Notes: generated by a model from the letters alone, not told the origin. 64,000 bases of DNA from Pelomonas dachongensis (GCF_043555865.1 NZ_JBIGHY010000001.1:248001-312000), one strand, 5' to 3'; positions 18,463 to 27,820 are shown, numbered from the stretch's first letter. Translations and numbers: made by a program.

Positions 18463-19383
18463 ATGACGCCTGCCGCGCCCGCCCCGACCACCGCCGCTGC
18501 CACCGACCGCCGCTGGGCGGGCCTGTTGCTGGCGCTGCTGGGCGCCATCGGCTTCTCGGGCAAGGCCATCATCGTCAAGCTGGCGTACCGGCACGGCGTG
18601 GATGCGGTCACGCTGCTGATGTGGCGCATGTTGCTGGCGCTGCCCTTTTTCCTGGCCATGGCCTGGTGGGCCGGGCGGGGCAAGCCGGCATTGACCCGGC
18701 AGGACTGGCGCGACATCGGCGTGCTGGGCTTCACCGGCTACTACCTGGCCAGCTATCTGGACTTCGCTGGGCTGGCCTACATCTCGGCGAGTCTTGAGCG
18801 GCTGATCCTGTACCTGAACCCGACGCTGGTGCTGCTGATCTCGGTGCTGTGGTTCAAGCACCGGCTGCAGGCGCGCCAGGTCGTCGCGCTGGCGGTCAGC
18901 TATGCGGGCGTGGTGGCGGTGTTTGCGCATGAGCTGAGCTTCGAGGGCGTGAGCACGGCCATCGGCGCGGCGCTGGTGTTCGCCAGCGCGGTCAGCTATG
19001 CGGTCTACCTGGCGCTGAGCGGCAAGGTGGTGCAGCGGCTGGGTTCGCTGCGGCTGGCGGGGCTGGCCAGCACGGTGGCCTGCGCGCTGTGCATCGCGCA
19101 GTTCGTGCTGCTGCGGCCGCTGTCGCAGGCTGTCGTGCCGGAGCCGGTGCTGTGGCTGTCGCTGCTGAACGCGACGGCCTGCACCGTGGCGCCGGTGCTG
19201 ATGGTGATGCTGGCCATCGCGCGCATCGGCGCGCCACTGGCGTCGCAGGCGGGCATGGTGGGCCCGATGAGCACGCTGGCGATGGGCGTGTTCGTGCTGG
19301 GCGAGCCGATGAACGCATGGATCGCCGTCGGCACCGCGCTGGTGCTCGGCGGCGTCTTCCTGGTCAGCCGTAAAGGACCCTAG
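18463..19383 (+). CDS. EamA family drug/metabolite transporter
   Basis: A 306-residue inner-membrane protein with ten predicted helices in two EamA repeats ('LLGAIGFSGKAIIVKLAYR' begins the first; 'AALVFASAVSYAVYLALSG' begins the second). The substrate is unknown. Its 3' end overlaps the 3' end of the convergent dctM gene by 20 bases (19364-19383). Confidence 0.88.
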   Translation: MTPAAPAPTTAAATDRRWAGLLLALLGAIGFSGKAIIVKLAYRHGVDAVTLLMWRMLLALPFFLAMAWWAGRGKPALTRQDWRDIGVLGFTGYYLASYLDFAGLAYISASLERLILYLNPTLVLLISVLWFKHRLQARQVVALAVSYAGVVAVFAHELSFEGVSTAIGAALVFASAVSYAVYLALSGKVVQRLGSLRLAGLASTVACALCIAQFVLLRPLSQAVVPEPVLWLSLLNATACTVAPVLMVMLAIARIGAPLASQAGMVGPMSTLAMGVFVLGEPMNAWIAVGTALVLGGVFLVSRKGP

Positions 19384-21520
19384 GCAGCCACAGGCCAATC
19401 TCGGGCCACAGGTACAGCAGCACGATGGCAATGACCTGGATGGCCATGAAGGGCAGCATGCCGGCGAAGATCTGGTTCAACGTCACGTGCGGCGGGGCCA
19501 CGCCCTTCAGGTAGAAGGCCGCCATCGCCACCGGCGGGCTGAGGAAGGCTGTCTGCAGGTTCAGCGCCACCAGCAGGCCGAAGAACAGCGGGTCCACCCC
19601 GAAGTGGTCCAACAGCGGGATGAAGATGGGCATGAAGATCACTATGATCTCGGTCCATTCCAGCGGCCAGCCGAGGATGAAGATGATGAGCTGGCTGAGG
19701 ATGAGGAACTCGACCTTGCTGAGCTGCATGCCCAGCACCCACTTCTCCACGAGCTCCTGCCCGCCCAGCAGCGCGAAGGCGGCCGAGAAGATGGCCGAGC
19801 CGACGAACAGCCAGCAGACCATCGCGCTGGTCTTGGCCGTCAGCAGCACCGATTCCTTGACCTCGTTCTGCAGCCGCGCCTGGCGGTAGGCCATCAGCGC
19901 CCACAGCAGCACGCCGCCGGCCGCCACGGCGCCCAGCACGGGGTCCACCGGCGGGGCCAGCCCTTCCCGGTTCGCGATGAACCAGGCGAGGCAGCCGAAG
20001 AAGGGCAGCCACAGCAGCAGCCAGACCACGAAGACCGGCCGGCGCTGGCCCGGCGCGCGCTTGTTCACGACCGAGTAGATGGCCGCCAGCACGTAGCCGC
20101 CAAAGGCGCCGACCGCCGCCGCCTCGGTGGGCGTGGCCAGCCCGAACACGATGGAGCCCAGCACCGCCAGTATCATGACCAGCAGCGGGAAGAAGCTGGT
20201 CAGCAGCAGCTTGAAGATCTCCAGGCGCTGGAAATTCAGCACCGCGTAGAACGCCACAAGCACGGCACCCGTGACGGCCCAGGCGATCCAGCCGCGGCCG
20301 GCGTCGGCCGATGTGGGTGCCGGGGAGGGCGGCGGGACCGGCTCTGCGGCGACCGCTGCGGGCGGCGGCTCGCTGGCAGCGGCCTCGGCGACGGGCTCTG
20401 CCACGCCGCCCCCCGCGTCGGCAACGGGCTCGCTCGCAGGTTCGGCCGGCGGCTCTGACAAGCCGGTGTCCGCGGGTGGATCTGCGAGCCCCCCCGTGTC
20501 CGCCGGCGGCTCGGCCAGGCCGCCTTCGCTGGGCGACGGCGCCTCGCTGCCGATAGCCTGCATCGTCTCGGCCGGTGCTTCCGCACCATTGGGGTTGTGC
20601 GCATGCAGCCAGCCAATGGCAGCGATCAGCAGCACCAGCCCGACCGGCAACAGCGCCACGCCCAGCTGCCGCAGCACCGGGCCCTTGTCGGACTCGCGTC
20701 CCAGCGCCGCCAGCAACGCGGGCAGCGCCGCGCGCTTGCGGCCTCCGGCCAGCCGCTCGGCCAGCGGCGGCAGCGGCACGAAACGCGCTTCGGCCGACAG
20801 CGGCGGCATCAGCGCCGGCTTCAGCTTGGCCAGCAGCACCACGTACACCACATACAGCGCGGCCAGCATCAGGCCGGGGAAGAAGGCGCCGGCGTACAGC
20901 TGCACGACGGACACGCCGGCCGTCGCGCCATAGACGATCAGCATGACCGACGGAGGGATCAGGATGCCCAGGCAGCCGCCGGCCGTGATGGCGCCGGCCG
21001 AGATGCGCACGTCGTAGCCTCCCTTGAGCATCTGCGGCAGCGCCAGCAGGCCCATCAGCGTGACGACCGCGCCGACGATGCCCGTGGCGGTGGCGAACAC
21101 GGCGCACGTGAAGATGGTGGCCACCGCCAGAGAGCCAGGCACGCGCGCCATCGCCAGGTGCAAGCTCTTGAACAGCTTCTCGATCAGGTTGGCCCGCTCG
21201 ACGAGGTAGCCCATGAACACGAACAGCGGGATGGAGATGAGCACGTCATTGCCCATTACCTTGAAGGCGCTCTGCACCATCAGCGTCAGCGTCTTGCCGG
21301 TGTCGAAGTCGTAGGCCAGCCAGGTGAACAGCATGCCCATACCCATCAGCGTGAACGCCGTCGGGAAGCCCAGCATGATGGCCACGACGACCAGCGCCAG
21401 CATCATCAGCCCAAGGTGGCCGCGGGTGACCTGCTCGGCGCTGAGCAGCACGAAGGCCGTGCCGGCGACGATGAACGCCATCAGCACGAAGCCGAACCAC
21501 AGTTCCTTGCGGACTTTCAT
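19364..21520 (-). CDS. dctM: TRAP transporter large permease, enlarged DctM
   Basis: The large membrane subunit of a TRAP (Na+-driven, binding-protein-dependent) carboxylate transporter, with many helices. 718 residues against about 425-430 for typical DctM. Family motifs are intact: 'IPLFVFMGYLVERANL', 'GAVVTLMGLLALPQML', 'GGCLGILIPPSVMLIVYG', 'LATPTEAAAVGAFGG' and 'FLSPPVAMAAFYLKGVAPP'. About 290 extra residues include a Pro/Ala/Glu-rich stretch (about 312-406) flanked by added hydrophobic segments, plus a second insertion with two more helices around 505-560. Overlaps dctQ by ATGA. Confidence 0.92.
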   Translation of the reverse strand: MKVRKELWFGFVLMAFIVAGTAFVLLSAEQVTRGHLGLMMLALVVVAIMLGFPTAFTLMGMGMLFTWLAYDFDTGKTLTLMVQSAFKVMGNDVLISIPLFVFMGYLVERANLIEKLFKSLHLAMARVPGSLAVATIFTCAVFATATGIVGAVVTLMGLLALPQMLKGGYDVRISAGAITAGGCLGILIPPSVMLIVYGATAGVSVVQLYAGAFFPGLMLAALYVVYVVLLAKLKPALMPPLSAEARFVPLPPLAERLAGGRKRAALPALLAALGRESDKGPVLRQLGVALLPVGLVLLIAAIGWLHAHNPNGAEAPAETMQAIGSEAPSPSEGGLAEPPADTGGLADPPADTGLSEPPAEPASEPVADAGGGVAEPVAEAAASEPPPAAVAAEPVPPPSPAPTSADAGRGWIAWAVTGAVLVAFYAVLNFQRLEIFKLLLTSFFPLLVMILAVLGSIVFGLATPTEAAAVGAFGGYVLAAIYSVVNKRAPGQRRPVFVVWLLLWLPFFGCLAWFIANREGLAPPVDPVLGAVAAGGVLLWALMAYRQARLQNEVKESVLLTAKTSAMVCWLFVGSAIFSAAFALLGGQELVEKWVLGMQLSKVEFLILSQLIIFILGWPLEWTEIIVIFMPIFIPLLDHFGVDPLFFGLLVALNLQTAFLSPPVAMAAFYLKGVAPPHVTLNQIFAGMLPFMAIQVIAIVLLYLWPEIGLWLPRVLYG

Positions 21521-22101
21521 CGGGCGGCCCCCACGTCATCGGCATGGACCATCTGCTTGAGTTTGTCGACGTCGACCTCCTCGACGTCTTGCTCGCGGCT
21601 GGGCCAGCTGCCCTGCTGCAGGCACTGCACGCAGCGCACGATCTCCACCAGACCCTGCAGCAGCAGCAGCAGTCCGGCGACGGGGATGACGGCCTTGAAG
21701 GGATACAGCGGCAGCGGAGTGGCGCTGAAGGTGGATTCGCGGATGGCCAGCGCGTCCTGAAAGTAGGTCCAGCCCGCCCAGGTCAGCGCCACGATGCCGG
21801 GCAGGAAGAACACGATGTAGAGCACCAGGTCGACGGTGGCCTGCGTGCGCGGCTGGAAGAAGCCGTACAGCACGTCGCCCCGCACATGGCCGCCCTTGGC
21901 CAGCGTGTAGGCGCCAGCCATCATGAACAGCGTGCCGTAGCCCATCAGCTGGGCGTCCAGGTTCCAGTCGTGCGGAGCGTTCAGGATGTAGCGGGAGAAC
22001 ACCTCCCAGCTGATCAGCCCCGTCAGCGCCACGATCAGCCAGGCGAATGCCTGGCCGATCCACGTGGACAGGCGGTCCACGGCAAGCAGCAGTTTTTTCA
22101 T
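21517..22101 (-). CDS. dctQ: TRAP transporter small permease, DctQ type
   Basis: The small membrane subunit that pairs with DctM. 194 residues with four predicted helices; 'ALTGLISWEVFSRYILNAPH' and 'LDAQLMGYGTLFMMAGAYTL' are typical. The C-terminal tail is longer than usual and acidic ('EQDVEEVDVDKL'). Its stop overlaps the start of dctM, and it lies 50 bases downstream of the binding-protein gene, giving an order dctP-dctQ-dctM. Confidence 0.9.
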   Translation of the reverse strand: MKKLLLAVDRLSTWIGQAFAWLIVALTGLISWEVFSRYILNAPHDWNLDAQLMGYGTLFMMAGAYTLAKGGHVRGDVLYGFFQPRTQATVDLVLYIVFFLPGIVALTWAGWTYFQDALAIRESTFSATPLPLYPFKAVIPVAGLLLLLQGLVEIVRCVQCLQQGSWPSREQDVEEVDVDKLKQMVHADDVGAAR

Positions 22102-22117
22102 GTGCGCAGCAGAAGAA

Positions 22118-22136
22118 GGGGAGCGCGTGGCTCCCC
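22118..22136 (-). terminator. Hairpin between dctP and dctQ
   Basis: A 7-bp perfect stem (GGGGAGC / GCTCCCC) with a 5-base loop between the binding-protein gene and the permeases, followed on the minus strand by TTCTTCTGC, only a weak T tract. It could be a partial terminator or mRNA-stabilising stem that keeps the binding protein in excess over the permeases. Confidence 0.5.
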
Positions 22137-22151
22137 GGATGCGTTGCTGGA

Positions 22152-23273
22152 TCAGGCCTTCTTGGCCGGCGCTCGGAAGTAGTGGTTGTAGGCCATCTTG
22201 TAGTCGACCGTGTAGTCGTTCTGCCAGCCGCCGGCACGCTGTGCGAAGGCCTTCTGGCTGTCCAGCACCTTCTTAAACAGCGGGTTCTCGGCGGCCTTCG
22301 CGGCTGTGACCTTGTCCCACGCGGCCAGCTGCGCGCGCAGCACGCTGTCGGGCGTCTTGTAGAACTTCACACCAGCCTTTTTCAGCTCGTTGTAGTCGCT
22401 GCTGTTGCGCTCGATAGCCTTCCAGCTCATGTCGGCGCTGGCCGCCTGCACCGCGTAGTCGATGACGGCCTTCAGCTCTGCGGGCAGGCCGTCGTACTTG
22501 GCCTTGTTGAACAGGATCTCGAACTGCTCGCCGCTCTGGTGGAAGCTCTGCAGCATGCAGTTCTTGGCCACATCTGCGAAGCCCAGCACGCGGTCGCTGG
22601 AGGCGTTGTTGAACTCGGCCGCGTCGATGAGGCCGCGATCCAGCGCCGGCACGATCTCACCTGCTGGCAGCGGATTGACCGCGGCGCCGAGTTCCTTGAA
22701 CACGTCGACCGCCAGCCCGACGGTGCGGAACTTCAGGCCCTTCAGGTCTTCCGGCTTGCTGATCGGCTTCTTGAACCAGCCCAGCGGCTGTGTGGGCATG
22801 GGGCCGTACAGGAAGGACACGACATCGATGTTCAGCGCGGCGTAGATCTCGGCCAGCATCGCCTTGCCGCCGCCGTAGTTGTGCCAGGCCAGCAGCATGT
22901 TCGGGTCCATGCCGAAGGCCGGGCCCGAACCCCACAGCGCCAGCGCGGTGTTCTTGCCGTAGTGATACGCCACCACGCCATGGCCGCCGTCCAGCGTGCC
23001 CTTGTTGACGGCATCCAGCAGCTGGAACGCGGGCACGACCGAGCCGGCCGGCAGCACCTCGATCTTCAGGCGCCCGCCCGCCATGTCGTTGACCTTCTTG
23101 GCGAAGTCCTGGGCGTACTCGTGGAAGATATCCTTGGCGGGCCAGGTGGACTGGAAGCGCAGGCTGGTGGTCTGCGCGGTCGAGATCATGGGCATGGCCA
23201 ACGCGCCGGTACCGGCGGTCGCGGCGGCCGCATTCCTGATGAAGCGGCGACGCGGGTTGGGTGTCTGGGTCAT
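22152..23273 (-). CDS. dctP: TRAP transporter substrate-binding protein, DctP type
   Basis: The periplasmic receptor that delivers an organic acid to the DctQM permease. 373 residues. The N-terminus has a twin-arginine-like signal (RRRFIRNAA, then 'MPMISTAQ'), suggesting Tat export. The DctP fold shows 'FQSTWPAKDIFHEYAQDF' and 'KPEDLKGLKFRTVGLAVDVF'; the conserved Arg in KFR normally binds the substrate carboxylate. The sequence resembles the keto-acid/lactate-type (TakP-like) group, but the ligand is inferred. The ATG at 23273 gives the correct signal. Confidence 0.92.
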   Translation of the reverse strand: MTQTPNPRRRFIRNAAAATAGTGALAMPMISTAQTTSLRFQSTWPAKDIFHEYAQDFAKKVNDMAGGRLKIEVLPAGSVVPAFQLLDAVNKGTLDGGHGVVAYHYGKNTALALWGSGPAFGMDPNMLLAWHNYGGGKAMLAEIYAALNIDVVSFLYGPMPTQPLGWFKKPISKPEDLKGLKFRTVGLAVDVFKELGAAVNPLPAGEIVPALDRGLIDAAEFNNASSDRVLGFADVAKNCMLQSFHQSGEQFEILFNKAKYDGLPAELKAVIDYAVQAASADMSWKAIERNSSDYNELKKAGVKFYKTPDSVLRAQLAAWDKVTAAKAAENPLFKKVLDSQKAFAQRAGGWQNDYTVDYKMAYNHYFRAPAKKA

Positions 23274-23478
23274 GGGCTTGTCTCCGTTGGAATCGTGTAA
23301 GCGCCTCTTGAACAGAACCTGCGGCCGGCGCTGGCCGCTGCGCCGACTGTCTGGCCGGGGGGCGGGCGGGCGCAACTGGGTCAAACCCCGCCACCGCGGA
23401 TGACATGCACGCACGGCTCTGCACCAGCACGCGGACGCTGGCCGGTGCAGAGCAGCGAAGAGATCCGGCGGGAGACGC

Positions 23479-24237
23479 CTAGTTCACATGCGCGTCGAAG
23501 CAGGCGTCGACGCCGCGCTCGATCTCGTCGTAAAGCGGACGGATCAGCGGCCGCAGGCCGGGCGCGAACTGGCTGGTCAGGAACAGCGAGGGCATGCGCT
23601 CGCCGCGGTGCTCGATGCTGCCGCCGATGGACTTGATGTAGACGCCCAGCCGTGCGAAGTGCGCGGCCAGCCGCGGCTCGGTCAGCACCAGTACGTGCTC
23701 GCGTCCAAGCCTGCGCGCGATGGCCGCGGCGCCGAAGTACAGGCTCACCGGGATGTACGGGAAGCGCGCTTGCGGGCCACGCGGCTGGAAGTCGTCTTCG
23801 TTGACCGTGCCCGCAGACTGCGACTCGCCCTTGCGCTGACGGAAGTTGCGCATCACGGCCAGCCGCGACACCTCGGCCACCGTGCGCCGTGGCAGCGTGG
23901 CGGGGTCCAGGATGCTGCGGTCCAGCACCTCGGCGCAGCTGCGCTCCACGGGCAGCAGCTGGTCGGGGTGGGCCTCGTCGGCCAGGATCAGCCGCGTGCA
24001 CCCCACGGGTTCGCGGGTGACGCGGTGGCGCAGCAGGCAGTGGACCGATTGCGGGTCGAAGGCATCCCGCTCCAGCCCGTCGGCGCGCACCGGCTCCCAG
24101 CCCAGGTCGCGGCAGTAGACCTCGTGGCGGATGCGGAACACTTCCTCGCGGGTCGCGTCATCCAGCGCGGGCAGCAGTTCGAAGTACTGACTGAAGCTCT
24201 CGCCCAGATTCCGGTTTGATGAGGTTTCTTCTGTCAC
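23479..24237 (-). CDS. PEP-CTERM/exosortase-associated acyltransferase
   Basis: A GNAT-fold N-acyltransferase of the group found in genomes with PEP-CTERM proteins and exosortase, related to N-acyl amino acid synthases. 252 residues with a GTG start at 24237. Recognisable: 'FRIRHEVYCRDLGWEP' (about residues 34-49), 'LRHRVTREPVGCTRLI', 'AEVSRLAVMRNFRQRKGE' and 'IPVSLYFGAAAIARRLG'. No exosortase or EPS gene lies in this window. It implies that the organism carries the exosortase system elsewhere. Confidence 0.88.
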   Translation of the reverse strand: MTEETSSNRNLGESFSQYFELLPALDDATREEVFRIRHEVYCRDLGWEPVRADGLERDAFDPQSVHCLLRHRVTREPVGCTRLILADEAHPDQLLPVERSCAEVLDRSILDPATLPRRTVAEVSRLAVMRNFRQRKGESQSAGTVNEDDFQPRGPQARFPYIPVSLYFGAAAIARRLGREHVLVLTEPRLAAHFARLGVYIKSIGGSIEHRGERMPSLFLTSQFAPGLRPLIRPLYDEIERGVDACFDAHVN

Positions 24238-24471
24238 GTTCGCCCTCTCATCGGCTGCCGCATGCTGATGCGGTTCGGCCTGTCTCGTGTTGACTTGCTA
24301 GCAGGTTGGTAACACGAAGTGTCTCGCGGTTTTGCCATGCCGCCCAGCCCCGTCTGCCTGGCTCTTTCGTCGCGCGGGTGACGGCGGACCGCCAGCCGTT
24401 CAAAATCGCTGAACATTGGCAACAAGGCCGATGAACCGCTGCCCTGTACGCGCGGCGCACACTGCGAGCCC

Positions 24472-25011
24472 ATGATGAGACCTGTCACCCGCTACACCCC
24501 CGTCGCCATCGTGCTGCACTGGCTGCTGGCGCTGGCCATCGTCGGCGCCTTCGGTGTCGGGCTTTACATGACCGACCTGCCGTTCTCGCCGACGCGGCTC
24601 AAGCTCTACAACTGGCACAAGTGGGCCGGCGTGACCATCCTGGCGCTGTCCGCGCTGCGGCTGCTGTGGCGCCTGACGCACCGCCCGCCGGCCGACCTGC
24701 CCATGCCCGCCTGGCAGGCCAGGGCCGCCCACCTGACGCACAACCTGCTCTACGTGCTGTTCTTCGCCGTGCCTCTGGCGGGTTGGGCATACAGCTCGGC
24801 CGCCGGCTTCCCCATCGTGTGGTTCGGCGTGCTGCCGCTGCCCGACTTCGTGCCCAAGGATCAAGATCTGGCCGAGACGTTCAAGATGCTGCACAAGTTT
24901 GCCGCCTATGGGCTGGCGCTGCTGGTGCTGGCCCACGTGGGCGGCGCGCTGAAGCACCATTTCATCGACCGCGACGGCCTGGTTGCCCGCATGCTCCCGG
25001 GCCGCCCCTGA
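24472..25011 (+). CDS. Cytochrome b561 family protein
   Basis: A four-helix, di-heme inner-membrane cytochrome of the CybB type, 179 residues. Candidate heme-ligand histidines lie in 'IVLHWLLALAIVGAF' (helix 1), 'YNWHKWAGVTI' (helix 2), 'LTHNLLYVLFF' and 'VLAHVGGALKHHF' (helix 4). The two YceI genes follow within 25 and 47 bases; the b561-YceI combination is common in proteobacteria and is thought to act in periplasmic quinone or superoxide redox chemistry. Two ATG codons are adjacent at the start (24472, 24475). Confidence 0.92.
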   Translation: MMRPVTRYTPVAIVLHWLLALAIVGAFGVGLYMTDLPFSPTRLKLYNWHKWAGVTILALSALRLLWRLTHRPPADLPMPAWQARAAHLTHNLLYVLFFAVPLAGWAYSSAAGFPIVWFGVLPLPDFVPKDQDLAETFKMLHKFAAYGLALLVLAHVGGALKHHFIDRDGLVARMLPGRP

Positions 25012-25035
25012 ACCGCGACTGAACCAAGGACCTCT

Positions 25036-25569
25036 ATGAAACACCTGCTTTCCGCGCTGCTGATCGCCGCCAGCGCCCTGACCGCCCAGGCCGCCACGCT
25101 GGAGCCTGCCAAGAGCGATCTCAGCTTCACGTTCAAGCAGATGGGCGTGCCGGTCGACGGCAAGTTCAAGAAGTTCGATGCGCAGCTGGACTTCGATGCC
25201 AAGAAGCCTGAGGCCGGCAAGATCGCGTTCACGGTGGACCTGGGCAGCGTGTCGCTGGGCGACGCCAGCTTCGACGCCGAGGTCGGCAAGGCGCCGTGGT
25301 TCGACACCAAGCGCAACGGCAAGGCTACCTTCGTGTCCACTGCCATCAAGCCCACGGGTCCCGGCAAGTACGACGTGGCCGGCAAGCTGACCATCAAGGG
25401 CGCCACGCGCGACGTGGTCGTCCCCATCACGCTGAATGCCGGCGTGGCCGCCGGCAGCGTGGCCATCAAGCGCCTGGACTTCAAGATCGGCGACGGCGAA
25501 TGGGCCGACACGTCCATGGTCGCCAACGATGTGACCGTCAAGTTCAAGCTGGCCTTCGCCGGCATTTGA
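25036..25569 (+). CDS. YceI family periplasmic protein, first copy
   Basis: A lipocalin-like periplasmic protein expected to bind an isoprenoid or quinone-like lipid. 177 residues: signal peptide 1-20 (ends AQA), then 'LEPAKSDLSFTFKQMGVPVD', 'GKIAFTVDLGSVSLGD' and 'KYDVAGKLTIKGATRDV'. The pattern matches YceI but diverges from the second copy. It lies 24 bases after the cytochrome b561 gene, with AAGGA before the ATG. Confidence 0.9.
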   Translation: MKHLLSALLIAASALTAQAATLEPAKSDLSFTFKQMGVPVDGKFKKFDAQLDFDAKKPEAGKIAFTVDLGSVSLGDASFDAEVGKAPWFDTKRNGKATFVSTAIKPTGPGKYDVAGKLTIKGATRDVVVPITLNAGVAAGSVAIKRLDFKIGDGEWADTSMVANDVTVKFKLAFAGI

Positions 25570-25616
25570 GCGAGCCTGTACCCTCAACCCCCCCCACCAC
25601 CCCCGGAGATCCACGA

Positions 25617-26183
25617 ATGAAGAATGCCCTGCTGCTGACCGCCCTGATTGCCGCCGCTGGCGCCGCCCAGGCGCAGAGCGCTACCTACGCCATCGACCCG
25701 ACCCACACCCAGGTCTTCTTCGAAGCCAAGCACTTCGGCACCAGCACCAACCGCGGCCGCTTCGACAAGAGCACGGGCACCGTGACGCTTGACAAGGCCG
25801 CCAAGACCGGCAAGGTCGAGCTGACCATCGAGATGGCCTCCATCTCCACCGGCATCGGCCCGTTCGACGGTCACCTGAAGAGCAAGGACTTCTTCAACGT
25901 GGAACAGCATCCGACGGCCACCTTCGTCGGCGACAAGTTCACCTTCAACGGCGACAAGGTCACCAGTGTTGCAGGCACGCTGACGCTGCTGGGCAAGGCC
26001 AACCCGGTCACGCTGACGGCCAGCGGTTTCAACTGCTACGAGAACCCGCGCCTGAAGCGCGAGGTCTGCGGCGGCGACTTCGAGACCACCATCCAGCGCA
26101 GCCAGTGGGGCATGGCCTACGGCCTGCCCGGCATTCCCGACAACGTGCGCCTGCTGATCCAGGCCGAGGCCATCAAGCAGTAA
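25617..26183 (+). CDS. YceI family periplasmic protein, second copy
   Basis: A 188-residue YceI protein, the last gene of the b561-yceI-yceI operon. Signal peptide 1-20 (ends AQA before QSATYAIDPTHTQV). Typical YceI features are 'HTQVFFEAKHFGTS', 'VELTIEMASISTGIGPFDGH', 'DFFNVEQHPTATF' and 'CGGDFETTIQRSQWGM'. It has a cysteine pair (FNCYENPRLKREVCGG). GGAGAT precedes the ATG. A terminator follows at once. Confidence 0.93.
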   Translation: MKNALLLTALIAAAGAAQAQSATYAIDPTHTQVFFEAKHFGTSTNRGRFDKSTGTVTLDKAAKTGKVELTIEMASISTGIGPFDGHLKSKDFFNVEQHPTATFVGDKFTFNGDKVTSVAGTLTLLGKANPVTLTASGFNCYENPRLKREVCGGDFETTIQRSQWGMAYGLPGIPDNVRLLIQAEAIKQ

Positions 26184-26201
26184 GCTGCGCACGTCGCACC
26201 C

Positions 26202-26233
26202 ACAGCCCGCCCTCCGGCGGGCTGTTTCATTTC
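26202..26233 (+). terminator. Intrinsic terminator of the b561-yceI operon
   Basis: A perfect 10-bp stem (ACAGCCCGCC / GGCGGGCTGT, 26202-26211 and 26216-26225) with a CTCC loop, followed by TTTCATTT, 19 bases after the second yceI stop. Confidence 0.88.
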
Positions 26234-26356
26234 AGGGTCGTGACGGCCTGTCGCGCGCCGCTGCAGTTCGTCCGGACCGGCCGCCGGCGTGTCGCCTGGC
26301 GCCCACACCGCGTGGGGGCCTTGCGTACAGTGGCTTCCAACGACGAACCCCGCCCG

Positions 26357-27820
26357 ATGAGCCCCTCCTTCCCTCCCAGCCCCCAGCAGCAGCTCTGGAT
26401 TGCGCGCTGGCAGCGCTTTTCAGCCGCCGTGGTGCGCTATTTCCACCTATATGCCGGCTGGCTGGTCGGCATCAGCTGGAAGCGTTTCGTGCTGCTGGCG
26501 CTCGCGCTCCTCGTGGGCGTGAACATCCTGAAGGACATCCCGCCGTTTACCTGGCGCGTCAACCAGACGATCGAGGAGGAGCCGGACACCCATGCCGCCC
26601 AGCGCCATGCGCAGCTGGAGAAGGAAGCCAAGCGCGCCGCCGAGCGGGCGCGCCAAGTGGCCGAGCGCAGCGAAAAGGCGGATTCCGGCAAGGGCGGCGG
26701 CGGCAACTACGAGATCAAGATCGACGAGAGCGGCGTGCGCATCCAGCCGGTGCGCCGGGCGGCCTCTGCCGCCTCTGCCGCCTCTGCCGTCGACGAGGAT
26801 GGCGAGCCGGTGCTCGACAAGGCCGAGGCGCCGGCCATCGCCATCGACTTTCCCAAGAGCGCGCGGCCGGAGGACATTCGTGCCGCCGTCGAGCAGGCCA
26901 AGGAGCAGCTCAGTCAGCTCAAGAACGAGGCGGAGGAGGTCCGTGAAGCCCGCCAGGCCGCCGCCGAGGCGCAGCAGGCACTGCGCGAGGCCGCTGCCGA
27001 CCTGGCGGCCGAGGTGTCCAAGCCGCGCCGCCGCGTCACCACCGTGCGCATGGGTGACTCGCTGGTGGAACTGGCCATCCTGTGGATCCTAGCTTCCGCC
27101 GTCATCAAGGCCATGTACAAGGGCCGCATCCAGGCCGAGGTGAAGGCCGCGCAGGCCACCGAGAACGCCGAGAGTGAGGCGCTGAAGCGCCAGGTCATCG
27201 AGGCCCGCATGGCCGCCATGCAGGCGCAGGTGGAGCCGCATTTCCTGTTCAACACGCTGGCGTCCATCGACCACCTGATCGAGGTCGACCCGCCGCGCGC
27301 CAGTCAGATGCAGAAGAACCTCATCGCGCTGCTGCGGGCCTCCATGCCCACGATGCGCGAGGCCAACGCCACCGGCGCCGCCCGAGACCTGGGCCGCGAG
27401 CTGGCTGTCATCCGGCCCTACCTCGAGATCCTGAAGATGCGCATGGAAGAGCGCCTGCAGACCGAGATCGACGTGCCCGAGGGCCTGATGTCCGCGGAGT
27501 TCCCGCCCATGATGATCCAGGGCCTGGTCGAGAACGCCATCAAGCATGGCTTGGAGCCCAAGGCCGAGGGCGGCTCGCTGAAGGTCAAGGCCGAGATCCT
27601 GCACGGCAAGCTCGCCGTCACGGTCGCCGACACCGGCCTGGGCTTCGGCCGCGCCGCGACCAGCGGCACCGGCGTGGGGTTGGCCAACATCCGCGAACGC
27701 CTGCAGTTGCTGCACGGCAGCCGCGCCAGCGTCACCGTCACTGAGAACCAACCCAGCGGCACGGTCGTGACCATCACCGTGCCCTACCGCAGCCGCAACG
27801 ACGAAGGAGCCTCCGCATGA
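26357..27820 (+). CDS. LytS-type sensor histidine kinase
   Basis: A 487-residue membrane kinase of the HisKA_7/LytS group. A hydrophobic segment near residues 44-62 ('WKRFVLLALALLVGVNI') is followed by a long charged coiled-coil region that includes an Ala-Ser repeat (RRAASAASAASAV), then a second hydrophobic stretch near 235-252. The phospho-acceptor motif 'EPHFLFNTLASIDHLI' lies near residue 293, and the ATPase domain has 'LVENAIKHGLEP' (about 391) and 'GTGVGLANIRERLQLLHG'. It overlaps the next gene by ATGA and pairs with the LytTR regulator two genes on. Confidence 0.92.
   Translation: MSPSFPPSPQQQLWIARWQRFSAAVVRYFHLYAGWLVGISWKRFVLLALALLVGVNILKDIPPFTWRVNQTIEEEPDTHAAQRHAQLEKEAKRAAERARQVAERSEKADSGKGGGGNYEIKIDESGVRIQPVRRAASAASAASAVDEDGEPVLDKAEAPAIAIDFPKSARPEDIRAAVEQAKEQLSQLKNEAEEVREARQAAAEAQQALREAAADLAAEVSKPRRRVTTVRMGDSLVELAILWILASAVIKAMYKGRIQAEVKAAQATENAESEALKRQVIEARMAAMQAQVEPHFLFNTLASIDHLIEVDPPRASQMQKNLIALLRASMPTMREANATGAARDLGRELAVIRPYLEILKMRMEERLQTEIDVPEGLMSAEFPPMMIQGLVENAIKHGLEPKAEGGSLKVKAEILHGKLAVTVADTGLGFGRAATSGTGVGLANIRERLQLLHGSRASVTVTENQPSGTVVTITVPYRSRNDEGASA

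Noticed and set aside
26757..26790. Short tandem GCCTCTGCC repeats as a mobile or CRISPR-like element
   Set aside because: Only three 9-base units inside a coding region, encoding an Ala-Ser linker.
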